Positions 18,631-30,175 of a stretch of 64,000 nt of DNA are shown one piece after another. Source of the DNA: Solen grandis (taxonomy: Eukaryota; Mollusca; Bivalvia; Adapedonta; Solenidae). Made by a program: the position numbers and the translations under genes. The notes under the pieces were generated by a model. That model did not search any database, had not been told where the DNA came from, and saw nothing but the letters and a program-made list of their open reading frames with translations. Numbering within the stretch: position 1 is the first letter of the stretch; each line of letters opens with the position of its first letter. Location of the stretch: positions 69,667,812-69,731,811 of the forward strand of contig CM037780.1 of NCBI GenBank assembly GCA_021229015.1, in the 5' to 3' direction.

Positions 18631-19188
18631 AAAACTGGAAATTTAAAAGATGATTTTAAGATCAAATGAGCGATGTGACCCTGGCCTCAACCCAAGTGAT
18701 ATGACCTTGACCTTCAAGCTAGCAACCTGTACTTGTTTTGTGTCAGTGTTTTGTCCTAAGGATCCCTCCTTTTGCCAAGTTATTTCAAAACACAACCATT
18801 CACAACAAAGTTAAAGCTAGGACACGACTTTAAGGTCAAATAAGTGATGTGACATTGACCTTCAAGCTAGCAACCGGTTTTTTGTTTGCAACACATCATC
18901 TTGTCCTAAGGATAACTTGTGTCAAGTTATTTCAAAACACGACTATATTCAACAAAGTTACAGCTGGAACAAGGTTTAAAGCTCAACTTACAGTTGTGAC
19001 CTTGACCTTAAAGCTAGTGACCTAGTTATTGTTCGTGACACATCGTTTTGTCCTAAGAATCACTTGTGTCGAGTTACTTTAAAACAACCAGTCGAGACTA
19101 AAGTTACAGCTGGGACAAGATTTTAAGGTCAGCTGGAGTGCTTTGACCATGACCTTCAAGCTAACAACCTGGTTCTTGTTCGCGACAC

Positions 19189-19365
19189 TTAGCACATGGT
19201 TTTTTCCTCTCGTTCAATCAGGTGCCAGTATCTGTTCATAGTCACCGTGGACTATAACGCGTAGTCCACACTTTTGTAAAAAAATCAATGTGTGGACTAT
19301 GCAACCACATAACTCACACTTTTGTGACGTTCTGTCGCTAGTGGACGGAAAATATCATGTGCTAA
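19189..19365. repeat. Short element with inverted ends TTAGCACATG / CATGTGCTAA
   Basis: 177 bp inside the array unit near 19187. Its termini are exact 10-bp inverted repeats, and the interior has a second inverted pair (GTAGTCCACAC and GTGTGGACTA). No coding content. Probably a MITE fragment. Confidence 0.55.
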
Positions 19366-19366
19366 A

Positions 19367-19465
19367 TAGGTTAGTTCATAGTTGCCTTCAACTACACGAC
19401 ATAGTCACTCGGGCTCCGCCCTCGTGATTATATCGTGTAGTGGAAGGCAACTATGAACTAACCTA
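19367..19465. repeat. 99-bp near-perfect hairpin
   Basis: TAGGTTAGTTCATAGTTGCC at the left is the reverse complement of the right end, and pairing continues almost to a 3-nt loop at CGGGCTCCGCCC. A shrunken relative lies at 53709-53744. Confidence 0.75.
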
Positions 19466-19944
19466 TACATCGTCTTGTCCTAAAAATCACTTGTGCCAAG
19501 TTATTTTAAAAAGATACCATACATAACAAAGTTACAGCTGGGACACGAATTCTTGCACACATACAAACACACACGGACAGGTATAATACTATATGCCCGT
19601 TACCATTTCATTGCGGGGGCATAAAAACTAATCAAAACTGGAAAGACGACATTAAGGCATTTGATATTAAAGCTGGGCAATCACGTAAACGTAGAGTTAG
19701 TGTAAAAGTAATAGAGATAAGTGTAGACCTGTTATCTGAGGTGTTGCATATCTTCACTTCATGTCAATTCTTTATTCACTTATGATAAGCATGTCATGCT
19801 TTATCTAAACTGATTGAAAACTGAAGAAAAGAAATATGTGTTTCTGTATTTGATACTGCTCTTGAAACAGACAAAAAAATATCCTTTTGGTCCGACCGTC
19901 GAGCAGTTATAATTGCCCACAGAATATCACTTGGTCCCTCAATT

Positions 19945-20100
19945 GTGAATTTGAATCCTGGTCAGGCAGATTTTCATTGTGCGGTTGGCTTCCGGTAGAT
20001 CGGTAGGTCTACAGATGGTGTCTTCCTCCACTTGTAATAATCCGTGTAGAGAAATTCTCCGAAATGACGAAAATACTGTTGAACTGATGTTGCAATCATA
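19945..20100 (+). repeat. SINE family B fragment
   Basis: Reads GGCAGATTTTCATTGTGCGG and GTCTTCCTCCACTTGTAATA in the orientation opposite to the copies at 6705 and 55746. Old and truncated. Confidence 0.6.
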
Positions 20101-20382
20101 CATAGTGGCAAATGGCAATGTCTTATTATTTTAAAATATTGGTAAGATGTTTAAAGTAGACCTTTTCTATCAGAGCGTTTATTTCTCTTCCACCCTTTCT
20201 TTTTTTCTTTCCTCAAAAGCCTGCTTATAGACATCTAAACACATACAAACTACTTACCAACATTGAAATGATAAGTTTATGGTGACATTCTTATAAGATG
20301 TCAAATAGAGCACGTTAACTTTTCAGTGCACTGTTTATGGTAATCTTTATCTCTCTCTTTAGAAAGGTCAAATAGTTTGCAG

Positions 20383-20389
20383 TATAAAA
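20383..20389 (+). promoter_or_regulatory. TATA box of the MINPP1-type gene
   Basis: TATAAAA, 45 bases before the ATG at 20435. A start about 30 bases downstream would leave a very short 5' UTR. No competing signal is seen nearby. Confidence 0.6.
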
Positions 20390-20434
20390 CAGACTGCATA
20401 CAGATCAGAATTCGCCGTATAGTTAGAGAAAATT

Positions 20435-21143
20435 ATGAAAATGAGATTTCTACTGCTTTGGTTTCCTGCACTTATTTTACAATCGTGTAATTCACTCAAA
20501 TTGGATGTGTTTTCAACTAAAACGCTTTATGAATGGTCACACAACGTTCACAGACATTTTGCTGACAATTCCGACGTTGTGACGCACCTAGATACTGGAG
20601 CTAAATGCACCGCAGTGCAACTTAATGGCGTGTTCAGACACGGGGCAAGGAACCCGACAGATTCCAGCATGAATAAGATCACGAATGTACATAAGAAGTT
20701 GATTGACAACAAAGACCCTAATCTTTTTCCGGAACTGGACTCTTGGGTTAACAGGTATGATGTCACAAAAGAGGCTGAGCTTGTTGCTAAGGGGATTGAG
20801 GAACTTTTTGAGCTCGGCAGACGATACGGCACGCGCTTCCTTCAACTGCTACAGACTCGTTCTGGAGATCTTCATTTCCTGTCCTCAAGTAAGAACAGAT
20901 GCAAGGACAGTTCCAAGTCCTTCCACGCTGGGGTGGTGAATGTTACCACGGCAACGGATAGCTATACCAACGCTGTCAATAACACGTTGCTAAGGTTTTA
21001 TGACGGTTGTGCTGATTATGAGGCCAGGATGGAAAATGTGACCCTCATGCGCCAGTTTACCAGTTTCCATTCGGAACCGGAATTCTTGTTAGTTACAAGC
21101 GATGTAGAAAGAAGGCTTGGAATGTCAACCTCCTTGACCCCAG
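20435..21143 (+). CDS. MINPP1: MINPP1-like exon 1
   Basis: 709 nt from ATG to CCAG/gtatat, ending in phase 1. Contains the signal peptide, the RHGARNPT active site and most of the alpha-beta core. The exon could be read through for two more codons into a TAG, but homology requires the splice at 21143. Confidence 0.93.
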
Positions 21144-22653
21144 GTATATAGCTGGTCAGAGCGATCCATTTGAAATCACGCACGCCACGTCCATTTCATT
21201 CAACTTCATATCGCAGGTTCATGTAATTACAGTTTTTCACGAATGGTAGTTAGAATTCCTTTGGTCAATGTCGCTGTTACTTAAAAGAAAAAGAAAATAG
21301 TGATATGTGCGAACCAAAACAAAACGATGCTACCCGAATATTAATACGTGCTGGCGTTCTAGGCTAATATTTTATCTTCGTCATGGGTTTGTTGACACTT
21401 AACCTCATGAATATGCATGTACAAATTTATGACTTGATGAATATTAAATACTGTCATATGATACAATGGCTTTTTCTCAGCCATGTAGACTGTGTATAAT
21501 TTGAACTACAATTTTGTATTGACAAACAGAGGGGACCCTGAACAGACATGAACCTACTTTAGGAGCTGTCTGATCTGGGTCTGCTCTGTTTGCCAATATA
21601 TCAGAATGAGTGCATATGAAGTAAAGAGTTAGGGCCCAAAAGCATTAGTTTTAAGTTCAGACTCGTGATTCACGAAGTAATTGATTCCAAATGTATCGTA
21701 AATTGGAATAACATTGTGTTTTAATTAATGACGCTCAATTCTCATATATCAACTGATTTAGAAAAACTTTTTTTTTTCATTTCTTCAGCATGAGTTTCAA
21801 ATACAGATTTCCATCTATAGTGCCCGTTTCACAAAACAATTTAAGATGTAATTCTCGTCACAAGTTTGAACAAATATTAGATCCTGTTGCGCTTATATTT
21901 GTTGCGCTGTGATTTATGATTGCAACCAATATTTTGGCCAAAACAAGTAACTTGTGGTAAGAACGAGAGAAAACACATGGCCATACTGCTCTCTCTCTCT
22001 ATCATACGTTTATCTCTGTGCTTTACCGCTTCATAATTAGGTTCACGCACTGATCAGTTCATATTTTTAATGTCTCGAACACATGGATTTGCCACATTAA
22101 CAGAGAAAAAAAGTAACTAACACAGATAAGAGAGGGAGAGAAATTACTATTATTACATGCCTCAAGTTCTCGAAGATATTTGAAATTGTATTTAAACTCA
22201 GACATATTATCAACTTAGTTTTGCCAAGAACTGGTGTTCACGACGTCTTTTTTAAAAGCACATTCTCGGCTAAGTCAAATTTCGTACTCAATTTTCAAGA
22301 AGAATAACCCTACCGACTGAAAGAATATTGCTTAATGAATCAACTTTATATTTGATTTTTCTAACGGGTCCCTGGTCAACGAAAGGGTCGTAAATGAAGA
22401 CCGTTTTCATCACATAATGTCAAACAATGTCTACGTATTTGGGATATGCACACATGTACTCTAATATCATTTCCCTGGTAATGCACACCACACACCGTAT
22501 TCTTGGCTTATTTCGTCTCCAGATACCACACCCAATTATTCCGCGGATCGACATGGTAAATGTTAGTGAGATATCCGACAATGTATTTGATTTTAGAGAT
22601 TAACAATAGCTTCAAATGTACAAACATCAAGAATATATTTAAGCACGATGACG

Positions 22654-22692
<39 letters not shown>

Positions 22693-25240
22693 ACAATAAT
22701 ATATTTTACAATATTCAAGGTACGACTAACCTAATGACATTCTTATTAGCATACATGACACAGTATATTATGACATCACTATAGCACTCGTGGTGTACAG
22801 ACGTCTCACGTATGCTGATAAAAATAATTGCCACGTACAAGCTTTCCTCACTGATGATAGAATGTACTTTACTAAGCGACTGCCTGGGTTTAGCGTCCTT
22901 CCGACAGAATTCCTGTAGGACTTAGGTCTATATCCTACGTCATTGCGATATCACGCCATAGACAAGTGGCATGATAGCATACCTAACACAGGGCAAACAA
23001 GTCCTATAACAACCCACAATTAATGATTGAGCGCAAAGTATAAGGAGATCTAAAGTACCCATTCTAAACATTTTTGCACAATATTTGTTAAGATTGTTTA
23101 CTTCACTCCGAAATGAGACGTAAACCTATGTAAATCTACGGAATTAAGTTAGGGCCATCTGCATATTCGCCTTTGAATGAAAGAATCTGAACCGCGAAAA
23201 CACGAAATCGCGACGGTACGATGACGAAAATGCAAAACATGACGAAAATACGAAAATGGCCTATCCGAGTTAATTATGTTAAGCAACAGCCAAAAATATG
23301 AATAAACAAAATAATGATAAAGATTAACTAGTTATATTAAAACAATTATTAACCGTAATTATTAAACAAAACAATACTCCAGATTATGCTTTATTTATGC
23401 TTCTAACATCTTTTGTCAGAGGAGATGTACATGCTGTACGACATATGTGCGTACGAGATGTACATATTTGCGGAGAAGGACTCTGTGTGGTGCCGACTGA
23501 TGACGGACCAGGAGCGACAAGTGTTGGAATACGGACAAGATATTGAGGTAAATGATATCATTTCAGACAAAGACGTTGATGAAATCCATAAATGATCTTC
23601 CTTCATTCCATTAGCGGTCAATAAATCAGAGCAGAAAAGAAACAGTGACTTCAAGAATTGGTGAAAAGAGCCAAACAAACTTAAGAGCTAACACCTTTTA
23701 CTGCACTTTTTTTGTTAGCGGATTGAGATATTACATTTAGTTAACAGTCTAAGCGGTTTCATGGTCTCGAAGCTGTGAATATCGCTTATGGAATTGCCGC
23801 GAGAGATATTATAATCTGAAATTTTTAAATATTTAGTCATTTCACTTATTTCATCGTTACAATGTTGTGAAATAAATAATATTATCATTCAATATGGCAA
23901 CAACAAAATCATATAAAAGCCTCTCTCTCTCTCTCTCTCTCTGGTATAAGACTCATATCCGCAGATATTCGGGATATATACATGTATCTAAATCTATAAA
24001 TGTGTCGATTCTCACGTGAATATAAATCAATATTCATGATATATCGATCATATATGACTATATGTCAGTGAAAAACATCACAAAAATTATGAATGTTTGT
24101 AAAACCAATGTATATTTCAGATATTCTACCAATCGTGGTACGGTAACACTATGGGAAGCCGCCTGGCCTGTCCTCTGGTTGGGGAGCTTTTCAGAACAAT
24201 GGACAAGGCAATGCACTTGTCTAGGTTTGTTCTACCGATTATGTCCCCTTATTTTAAAGATTATTCGTTGGCGATGGTCAAGTTGTGGCCTCATGACCTG
24301 ACGGATGCAAGACCCAATGCACGCATATCCAGGCAATAAAATATGACTTACGGGGATCACAATCCGTTCTATTTTTCCTCTGCAAACACAAGTCTATGGC
24401 TTGTTATTTGGATAAAAAAAATACACTTGCAATCGTTAGTTTAGAAATATAAATATAAATGTTATGTATCTGACTAAATGCCTTACAGATGCAACTTATT
24501 TATTTGTTATCCTCACTCAGTTCGTCTTGTCAGAATTTTTCATGTTAGCTACCATTGGAAACTTTCCCTGTATGGTAAATTTAACTCTCTATGTAATTTA
24601 TTAAAGGAACGAAGGAGCGAGTTCAGTTGATATACTATACTTGCAGGAAAACGTGTGGAATTTTTGACGTCATATGACCATTTCCTCTATTCAGTTGATC
24701 ACATGTATAACTATTTCATCATGTTTAATCCTGTCGACAGTCTCTCAGCGCACTGTGCGTTTTTTATAAATATGGTTGCAATATCTATAACTATGGTCAA
24801 GTCGCTTTGATAATAATGACATAGCGGTAAAAAAGATAAATACTAGCAAGTAATTCTGCAATTTCAGCGCGATGGCAGGTCAGTTCATGTTTGGCCACTC
24901 CGACACCATTGAGCTGCTTCTTACATCCCTGGGCCTACTGAAGGATGGACAACCGCTGCTGGCTTCAAATATGGCCGCCATGTCAAACCGGAAGTTCAAA
25001 TCCAGCACTGTTATTCCGTTTTCGGCAAATGTCGCATTCGCTTTGTATCAGTGTGATGGCAGTGCGGGGAACCACAATTACTACATTAAAGTTTTTGTTA
25101 ATGAGGAGCCTATAGTTATCCCGGCTTGCGGAAGCGATATTTGTCCTTATAATGTTGTGAGACAAGAATACTCAGACCTGATCGACAGGTGCGATATTAA
25201 CGCTATCTGCAGTGGAACTGACACAATAGTGGTCGGATAA
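20435..25240 (+). CDS. MINPP1: Multiple inositol polyphosphate phosphatase 1-like, secreted histidine acid phosphatase
   Basis: Complete gene with exons 20435-21143, 23420-23547, 24121-24224 and 24868-25240. Phases match and the sum is 1314 nt (437 residues plus stop), somewhat shorter than vertebrate MINPP1. Known of the family: removes phosphates from inositol hexakis- and pentakisphosphate and related substrates in the ER lumen or outside the cell. Seen: a hydrophobic signal peptide (residues 1 to about 20), the catalytic RHGARNPT at 68-75 (nucleophile His), several N-glycosylation sites (NVT, NNT), and FGHSDT at about 322-327 where MINPP1 usually has HAE as proton donor. The end is TDTIVVG with no KDEL-like ER retention signal, so secretion is likely. 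A second in-frame ATG lies two codons downstream. Alternative: a mollusc-specific paralogue of MINPP1 rather than the orthologue. Confidence 0.93.
22651..22688. repeat. (CT)n microsatellite
   Basis: About 19 TC dinucleotides in intron 1 of the phosphatase gene. The open frames running through it are artefacts of the repeat. Confidence 0.9.
22905..23012 (-). repeat. SINE family A fragment, reversed
   Basis: CGATATCACGCCATAGACAA and the following segment are the reverse complement of the middle of the family A body (TTGTCTACGGCGTGATA). Short and old. Confidence 0.6.
23420..23547 (+). CDS. MINPP1: MINPP1-like exon 2
   Basis: 128 nt encoding EMYMLYDICAYEMYIF, DSVWCRLMT and VLEYGQDIE, matching the SPWCxxF...VLEYxxDL segment of MINPP1. 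Acceptor is ttttgtCAG, donor GAG/gtaaat. Confidence 0.9.
23918..23943. repeat. (CT)n microsatellite
   Basis: About twelve CT dinucleotides in intron 2 of the phosphatase gene. Confidence 0.85.
24121..24224 (+). CDS. MINPP1: MINPP1-like exon 3
   Basis: 104 nt encoding IFYQSWYGNTMGSRLACPLV and the helix to MHLS, matching the YWKxGYGxxINxxxSCxL region of MINPP1. Acceptor is tatttCAG, donor TCTAG/gtttgt. It ends in phase 2. Confidence 0.88.
24868..25240 (+). CDS. MINPP1: MINPP1-like exon 4 (proton donor and C-terminus)
   Basis: 373 nt starting with the second part of a Ser codon, then AMAGQFMFGHSDTIELLLTS. RKFKSSTVIPFSANVAFALY matches the MHRKFRSGxIVPYASN stretch of MINPP1. TAA is at 25238-25240. 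Confidence 0.93.
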
Positions 25241-25315
25241 AATGTGACATAGAACGTGGATATCTAAAGATATTTATAAATGTGTTTTATGTTTCTGTTT
25301 CAATGTTAGTAAACT

Positions 25316-25321
25316 AATAAA
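25316..25321 (+). terminator. Polyadenylation signal of the MINPP1-like gene
   Basis: AATAAA 76 bases after the stop codon, the only canonical hexamer close by. Confidence 0.75.
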
Positions 25322-25444
25322 ATTCAACAAATGAGCATTTATCCATAGCTGTGGACAGAACTAAAGTTTAATTCAGTAATTGGTCGGTATGGTATTAGGT
25401 TGGTGTTCTGTATGCCGTATCTGCTTAAATAATTTCTTAACCAA

Positions 25445-25544
25445 NNNNNNNNNNNNNNNNNNNNNNNNNNNNNNNNNNNNNNNNNNNNNNNNNNNNNNNN
25501 NNNNNNNNNNNNNNNNNNNNNNNNNNNNNNNNNNNNNNNNNNNN
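25445..25544. other. Assembly gap of 100 Ns
   Basis: Exactly 100 Ns, the usual placeholder for a gap of unknown length. Sequence to the right may not be truly adjacent. Confidence 0.99.
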
Positions 25545-26120
25545 TTTCCGCGGGCCGTTTGGTCTGGTTCAATGTTGGTTTCCGTTCTTGTTCCATGCAG
25601 TCGTTCTGCTTGCTTTGGGTACTTTCATGTTAAGGCATGTGCAAAAATCGACTTCTTCAAATGATTACAGAACCATAAAGGAATAACTGGCTGTGTCACA
25701 ATGCTTTGTAATTCTTTCATGTCTGACGTTCGAGGGCTTACTAAATATCAAATTAAATATTTTTTCTTAATTATTGCATGCCATGGCAATAATAAACTCA
25801 TTCTTCTAGAATGTAAACTCCGTAATTAATGGATCTAAGATATGAAATGCTCTTATAAAATAGTTAATTTCAATATCGGCCATCAGTTTAGGGTGCAGAA
25901 ACATTCAGTGGCTAGAAGTCAAAGCCATAATCCAATCACATGGATCTCAATTTTTTCTGACTTAGTTCCAAAAAAGTGGTGTCATTGGAAACTTAATTAA
26001 TTAGTTGGTTTTCACCACACATCAAAGTTCAAGGTAATACTCTAAGGCCAAATCTTAATGTACATTTTATTGACTGAGCATTTACCGAGAGATCATTACA
26101 GTGAGTTGTGAAAACTGACG
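25545..26120. other. Unassigned sequence
   Basis: AT-rich, with no gene, repeat or RNA that I can recognise. Confidence 0.5.
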
Positions 26121-26128
26121 GCATACGG

Positions 26129-27045
26129 TAGGGATTGGCGGTATTATCGATATATCGGTATATCGCGATTCTGGTATTTTTATTTTCTTTATAATGTTAT
26201 TCATTCCCCCTACTTGTAATTTATTTTAACTTTTCAAATACAAACACTCATTTAGTTGAAAGCTTTACTTACGACTTCATCTCCGTAGACTGGACAGAAA
26301 TAACGTCAAGGATTTCCCAATGGTCTATTTTAAGCGCGTAACAGTCTATTATATTTGACAATTTTGGTGCACATCAGCCAATGCGGGTTATTTATAAAAC
26401 AGTATGGACGATTTCGCTGTAGTTAAAATACCAAAGCAAAATAGGTCGTATGTGTATATCTTGACACCCAGAAGAACAAAAAACAAAACAAAACAAAACA
26501 AACAAAAAAGCCTACAAAAAAACCTGATATCGTTGAGGAAAATGTTGTAAATTGCACTGTGCACTTAAAAACGATTTTATGGAGTAAAGTGTCAGAGAAA
26601 CGACAATTTACCAAGTCACATCCCACTTTGGACATTTTCGTCAGCAATTGCAGTCTTGAAAACATGCACTTTTGAAAGAGAATTATAAAAAGTCGCTCTA
26701 ATATTGAAACTTTCCTCTTTCACTTATGACAAAAAATTTAAACTAGAAGCATAATTATGGACGTTAAAAAAGAATCGGCAATCTAGTCTACTTCATGACA
26801 TTTGACATTCCTTCTACAAAATCAAATAGATTGACATAATGTTAACTACATTAACACTCACAAGCATCTTATCTCAATGATTCAAGAAAATTACTCCAAT
26901 TAGAGCTACTTAACAAAATACATGCATTTTTCTAAGAAAAAAAAATAATTTTATAGCCATAAAATATCGTGATACATTTCGCAATATGCTTGGAGAATAT
27001 CGCGATATAGCGCGATACGAAAATTTCTTGCAAAACCCATTCCTA
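26129..27045. mobile_element. hAT-like non-autonomous DNA transposon
   Basis: About 917 bp. The left end TAGGGATTGG and the right end CCCATTCCTA are approximate inverted repeats. Both are followed inward by GATATATCG / ATCGCGATAT stretches, a pattern common in hAT elements. The flanks GCATACGG (26121-26128) and GCAAGCGG (27046-27053) look like an aged 8-bp target duplication (6 of 8 match). No transposase is seen inside. Confidence 0.6.
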
Positions 27046-27053
27046 GCAAGCGG

Positions 27054-28490
27054 TCTGTGCCATGAAGTATTTTGTACAAGTATTCAAATACTGTTGAATG
27101 TGAATCCGCTCGTAATACGTTTACTTAAAATGTATTTCTTATCCCTCCTTAGGAATAATTTTGATTGGCAATTGACAGAAAGTGCCAAAGGAGATAACTC
27201 AGTATATTTGTTCCTGAAATAGATGGCGTTCATTCCTTTCTCCGACAAAGCAATACTTCTAGGTTTATTTACATTACTGCTCTACAGGCAATAGGACGCA
27301 GAATGAGAGAAGTCAATAGATCTTACATATATTCAATACAGGAGACCCAAACCTGTCTTTGCGGTCACATTGAATGCATAGTCAGGATGGCTGCTAAATG
27401 GGGATTGAATTTATGAGGAAATGTCAGGTTGGGTATAGCAGTAAAGTTGACCGTAAAACACAATGGGTGCTTAATACAGGTGGTCTTTTACACTTGTGTA
27501 ATATCACATTCTGATATTATCTCCCGGATACACCTGTCAACTAAAAGGTAATAAATAGTGTTTAGTTTTTTTCGCCTTTTGTGATTTTAAACGTCAACGG
27601 ACGGATGATGTTATAGGAAACGTGTACCTGGGGAAACGTTCAGACAGGGACTTTATTAAGTGAGACCACTTAACATAACTGTTCTTGAGGAGATAGTAAA
27701 CTACGGTGTCAACTTCGAATGTATATCAGTAACCATGACAGACGAGTGCATTATAGCTATTAACAAATAAGAAGAAAAAAATGATGGCTAGGTTTTAATA
27801 TGTATCTCTATCACTTTTCCTGCAAGGGTAACATAAAATTGGACGCAAGATAGTGTAAATGGGCGCCGTGATCAAGTGGAAACAGTTTTCTGATAAGGTT
27901 GGACAAAATCGTCTGTAGCGCTTTTACAATAATTAATCTTGATACATGGCCTGTCAGACGTAGTTTTCACTAGAAAGGTCTGAAATGCCCTCTTTTGCTG
28001 CATGCGCCCTGGGAACCAAGAAGATTGAAATTCTGGCTCTATTCCATTTCGCCGATATTGCTCTGTGATTTTTAAGTAAACGTATGGAAACAGCATAATT
28101 TGTCTACACAGCTAGCGGTAAATAGGCGGGTACTGGCATTTTATTGGTATTTATTACGCAAAACAACAATTATTTTGAATAAATTGATACAAAATTACAC
28201 CTATAAACATTGAGTGCGCTGGTTTTATTTTTCGCACTATAAAAATAAACCAATGTTTATTTTTGTGTCCTCTTAAATTTCAAGAACCAGTCTGAGGCTT
28301 TTATATTCAGCACAAAACGTCCTGTTTCATCAGAGAATAATAACAATCTTAAAGCTTATTTTGCCTTATTTATGAGAGAATATATTGCATTTCTAGTAAC
28401 AACATAGTATTCAAAAATTCTTTTTTTATTATTATGCATATAATTTCATTATGTATTTCACCTTGCACCCACATACTTTAATAATTGAAT
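27054..28490. other. Unassigned sequence
   Basis: No coding region with recognisable similarity and no clear repeat. Open frames are short and random-looking. Confidence 0.5.
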
Positions 28491-28502
28491 AAGGCTAAGT
28501 AG

Positions 28503-28660
28503 GAACGCACTTTCGGGTCCAACGCACTATTTGGTCGTGCGTAACGCACTATGGGGTCTGACCCCAAAGTGCGGTCGGTCTAACGCACTTTGAGGTTAGC
28601 TCCGAAAATGGACAAAAAAGTGCGTTGATATGTTCTTTATTGCCGCACTTTGGGGCCCAA
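28503..28660. repeat. Cluster of AACGCACT(T/A)TNGGGTC motifs on both strands
   Basis: The motif is repeated directly at about 28504, 28521, 28542 and 28582, and inverted at about 28562 and 28617, with a further partial copy at about 28644. A central GGGGTCTGACCCC palindrome is at 28554. Could be a foldback MITE or a binding-site cluster. Confidence 0.6.
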
Positions 28661-29255
28661 CATCGATGGATTCATTGACATGGATGATTAACCGATGATT
28701 TTCTAATCCAGTACATAGATCATTATCATTATCCCTTCTCCTCCTTCTCTTTATCATTTAATCGTGTTTTTAATGGTCATATATGTGTATTATAGTTGAA
28801 TCATTTATTTATAACAATTATAGGACAAATACAACACATCACCTTCACTACACTATATTGTTATCCATTTTAGCGCATGCGCGATGTAGGCTTAAATTAC
28901 CAGAATTGAAAAAAAAAGTATTTGAAATTTCAACAGTTATGTATCACTACACAGAAGAAGTTTAAAGGACAAAAAAGTTTATACTGAAACCTGTCAGTTC
29001 AGAGAATAACATTTTCATAATTTCATAAGCAAAAAGCAATATTTATACATATATGTTACTAAAACACGTATTCATAATATGCTTATGTTTAGGTGACCTA
29101 TAGACCCAATAGGCCTGGTGTATTTCGTATTGTGTTCAATAGATATGGATTAGTGTGATAGTTGTTACATATGTCACTATAATAAACAATTTACTTACTT
29201 AACATGTAAAGCAGCGACAGCTGTCTCGTTAGGTCTGCTTTTTCATCAATGAATC

Positions 29256-29257
<2 letters not shown>

Positions 29258-29287
<30 letters not shown>
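29258..29287. repeat. (GAT)n microsatellite
   Basis: About ten GAT trinucleotides in a row, ending in GGCGATT. Confidence 0.9.
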
Positions 29288-30057
29288 GCGATTCTGTAAA
29301 TTATTATTACGATATGACAAAAACGTTTTAAAATGTAGTATAAAACGAATTTTGCGTGACATCTCTAAAATTATTTCCATATATCTATAGAAATTTAGTG
29401 GACCCCCCCCAAAAAAACACCAACAACAACAACATCGAACTGCTGAACGAGAAACGCGTCTGTTTTTTCATGTCAAATTGAAAAACAATGCCCCAAAAGT
29501 CCCCGTAACAATCATGAAGTCATTTTATATGAGCAAATTAACCGCTAAAGCTGGTGAAAACTTATCGATACCACTTCTGTTCATTCAAATGTATGCTATT
29601 TCATAAACATTATGTTCAAATTTTGACCATTATTTTAGTATAAGGCCGGGTTATGTATATATGTTAAAATATATACATATATTTACATCCGGTTGACCCC
29701 AGAACTCAAAGGAAGCCGTCACTTTTATTTACCAGATAGATACGATTGTCACTGTTTTCTCCATATGGGAAAGTTGATTCTACAAATTAGTTAAATCTTA
29801 AACACATCGGTCATACTCGCGCTCACTTTAATAATGACAAACCATTAAACTGTTGTTTTAAGCTAAACGATATGTGTGCAAGGATTGGCCCACTTATTGT
29901 GTTCCAAACTGCACCTTATAGCACCACCTGTGGCAATCAGTCTTTTTACAGCTTTTCTTTCAAATAAACCATTTATGTAACGCCGACTGCAGTATATGGA
30001 TTCCGGAGACATTTTGGACAAATTCCATTTGTTAATTTAATCAATATAATACATAAA

Positions 30058-30108
30058 TGAAGAAGAAGAAGAAGAAGAAGAAGAAGAAGAAGAAGATGAA
30101 GATGATAA
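30058..30108. repeat. (GAA)n microsatellite
   Basis: About twelve GAA units degrading to GATGAAGATGAT at the right end. Confidence 0.9.
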
Positions 30109-30175
30109 CTGGAAATGTCTTACAACAAATTCCTTTTCACAAATAAACCACACTATGAGCAGATCTGCTAATTAA

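Larger units (their letters stand above)
18657..19624. repeat. Tandem array, about 150-bp units, with nested hairpin insertions
   Basis: Units recur at TGTCCTAAGGAT-like landmarks (about 18753, 18901, 19047 and 19472), with GTGACCTTGACCTTCAAGC and AACAAAGTTACAGCTGGGAC. The array is interrupted between about 19187 and 19465 by other elements. The right end reads GCGGGGGCATAAAA, similar to the ends of the array at 36849-37912. Confidence 0.8.
21144..23419 (+). other. MINPP1-like intron 1
   Basis: 2.3 kb. Holds a decayed repeat at about 21480-21640 (related to 36280-36545), a (CT)n tract at 22651-22688, a reversed SINE family A fragment at about 22905-23012, and an unassigned GC-richer patch with repeated ACGAAAA motifs at 23195-23260. 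Confidence 0.7.

Noticed and set aside
20548..20845. Minus-strand open frames across MINPP1-like exon 1
   Set aside because: Antisense shadows of a well-supported coding exon.
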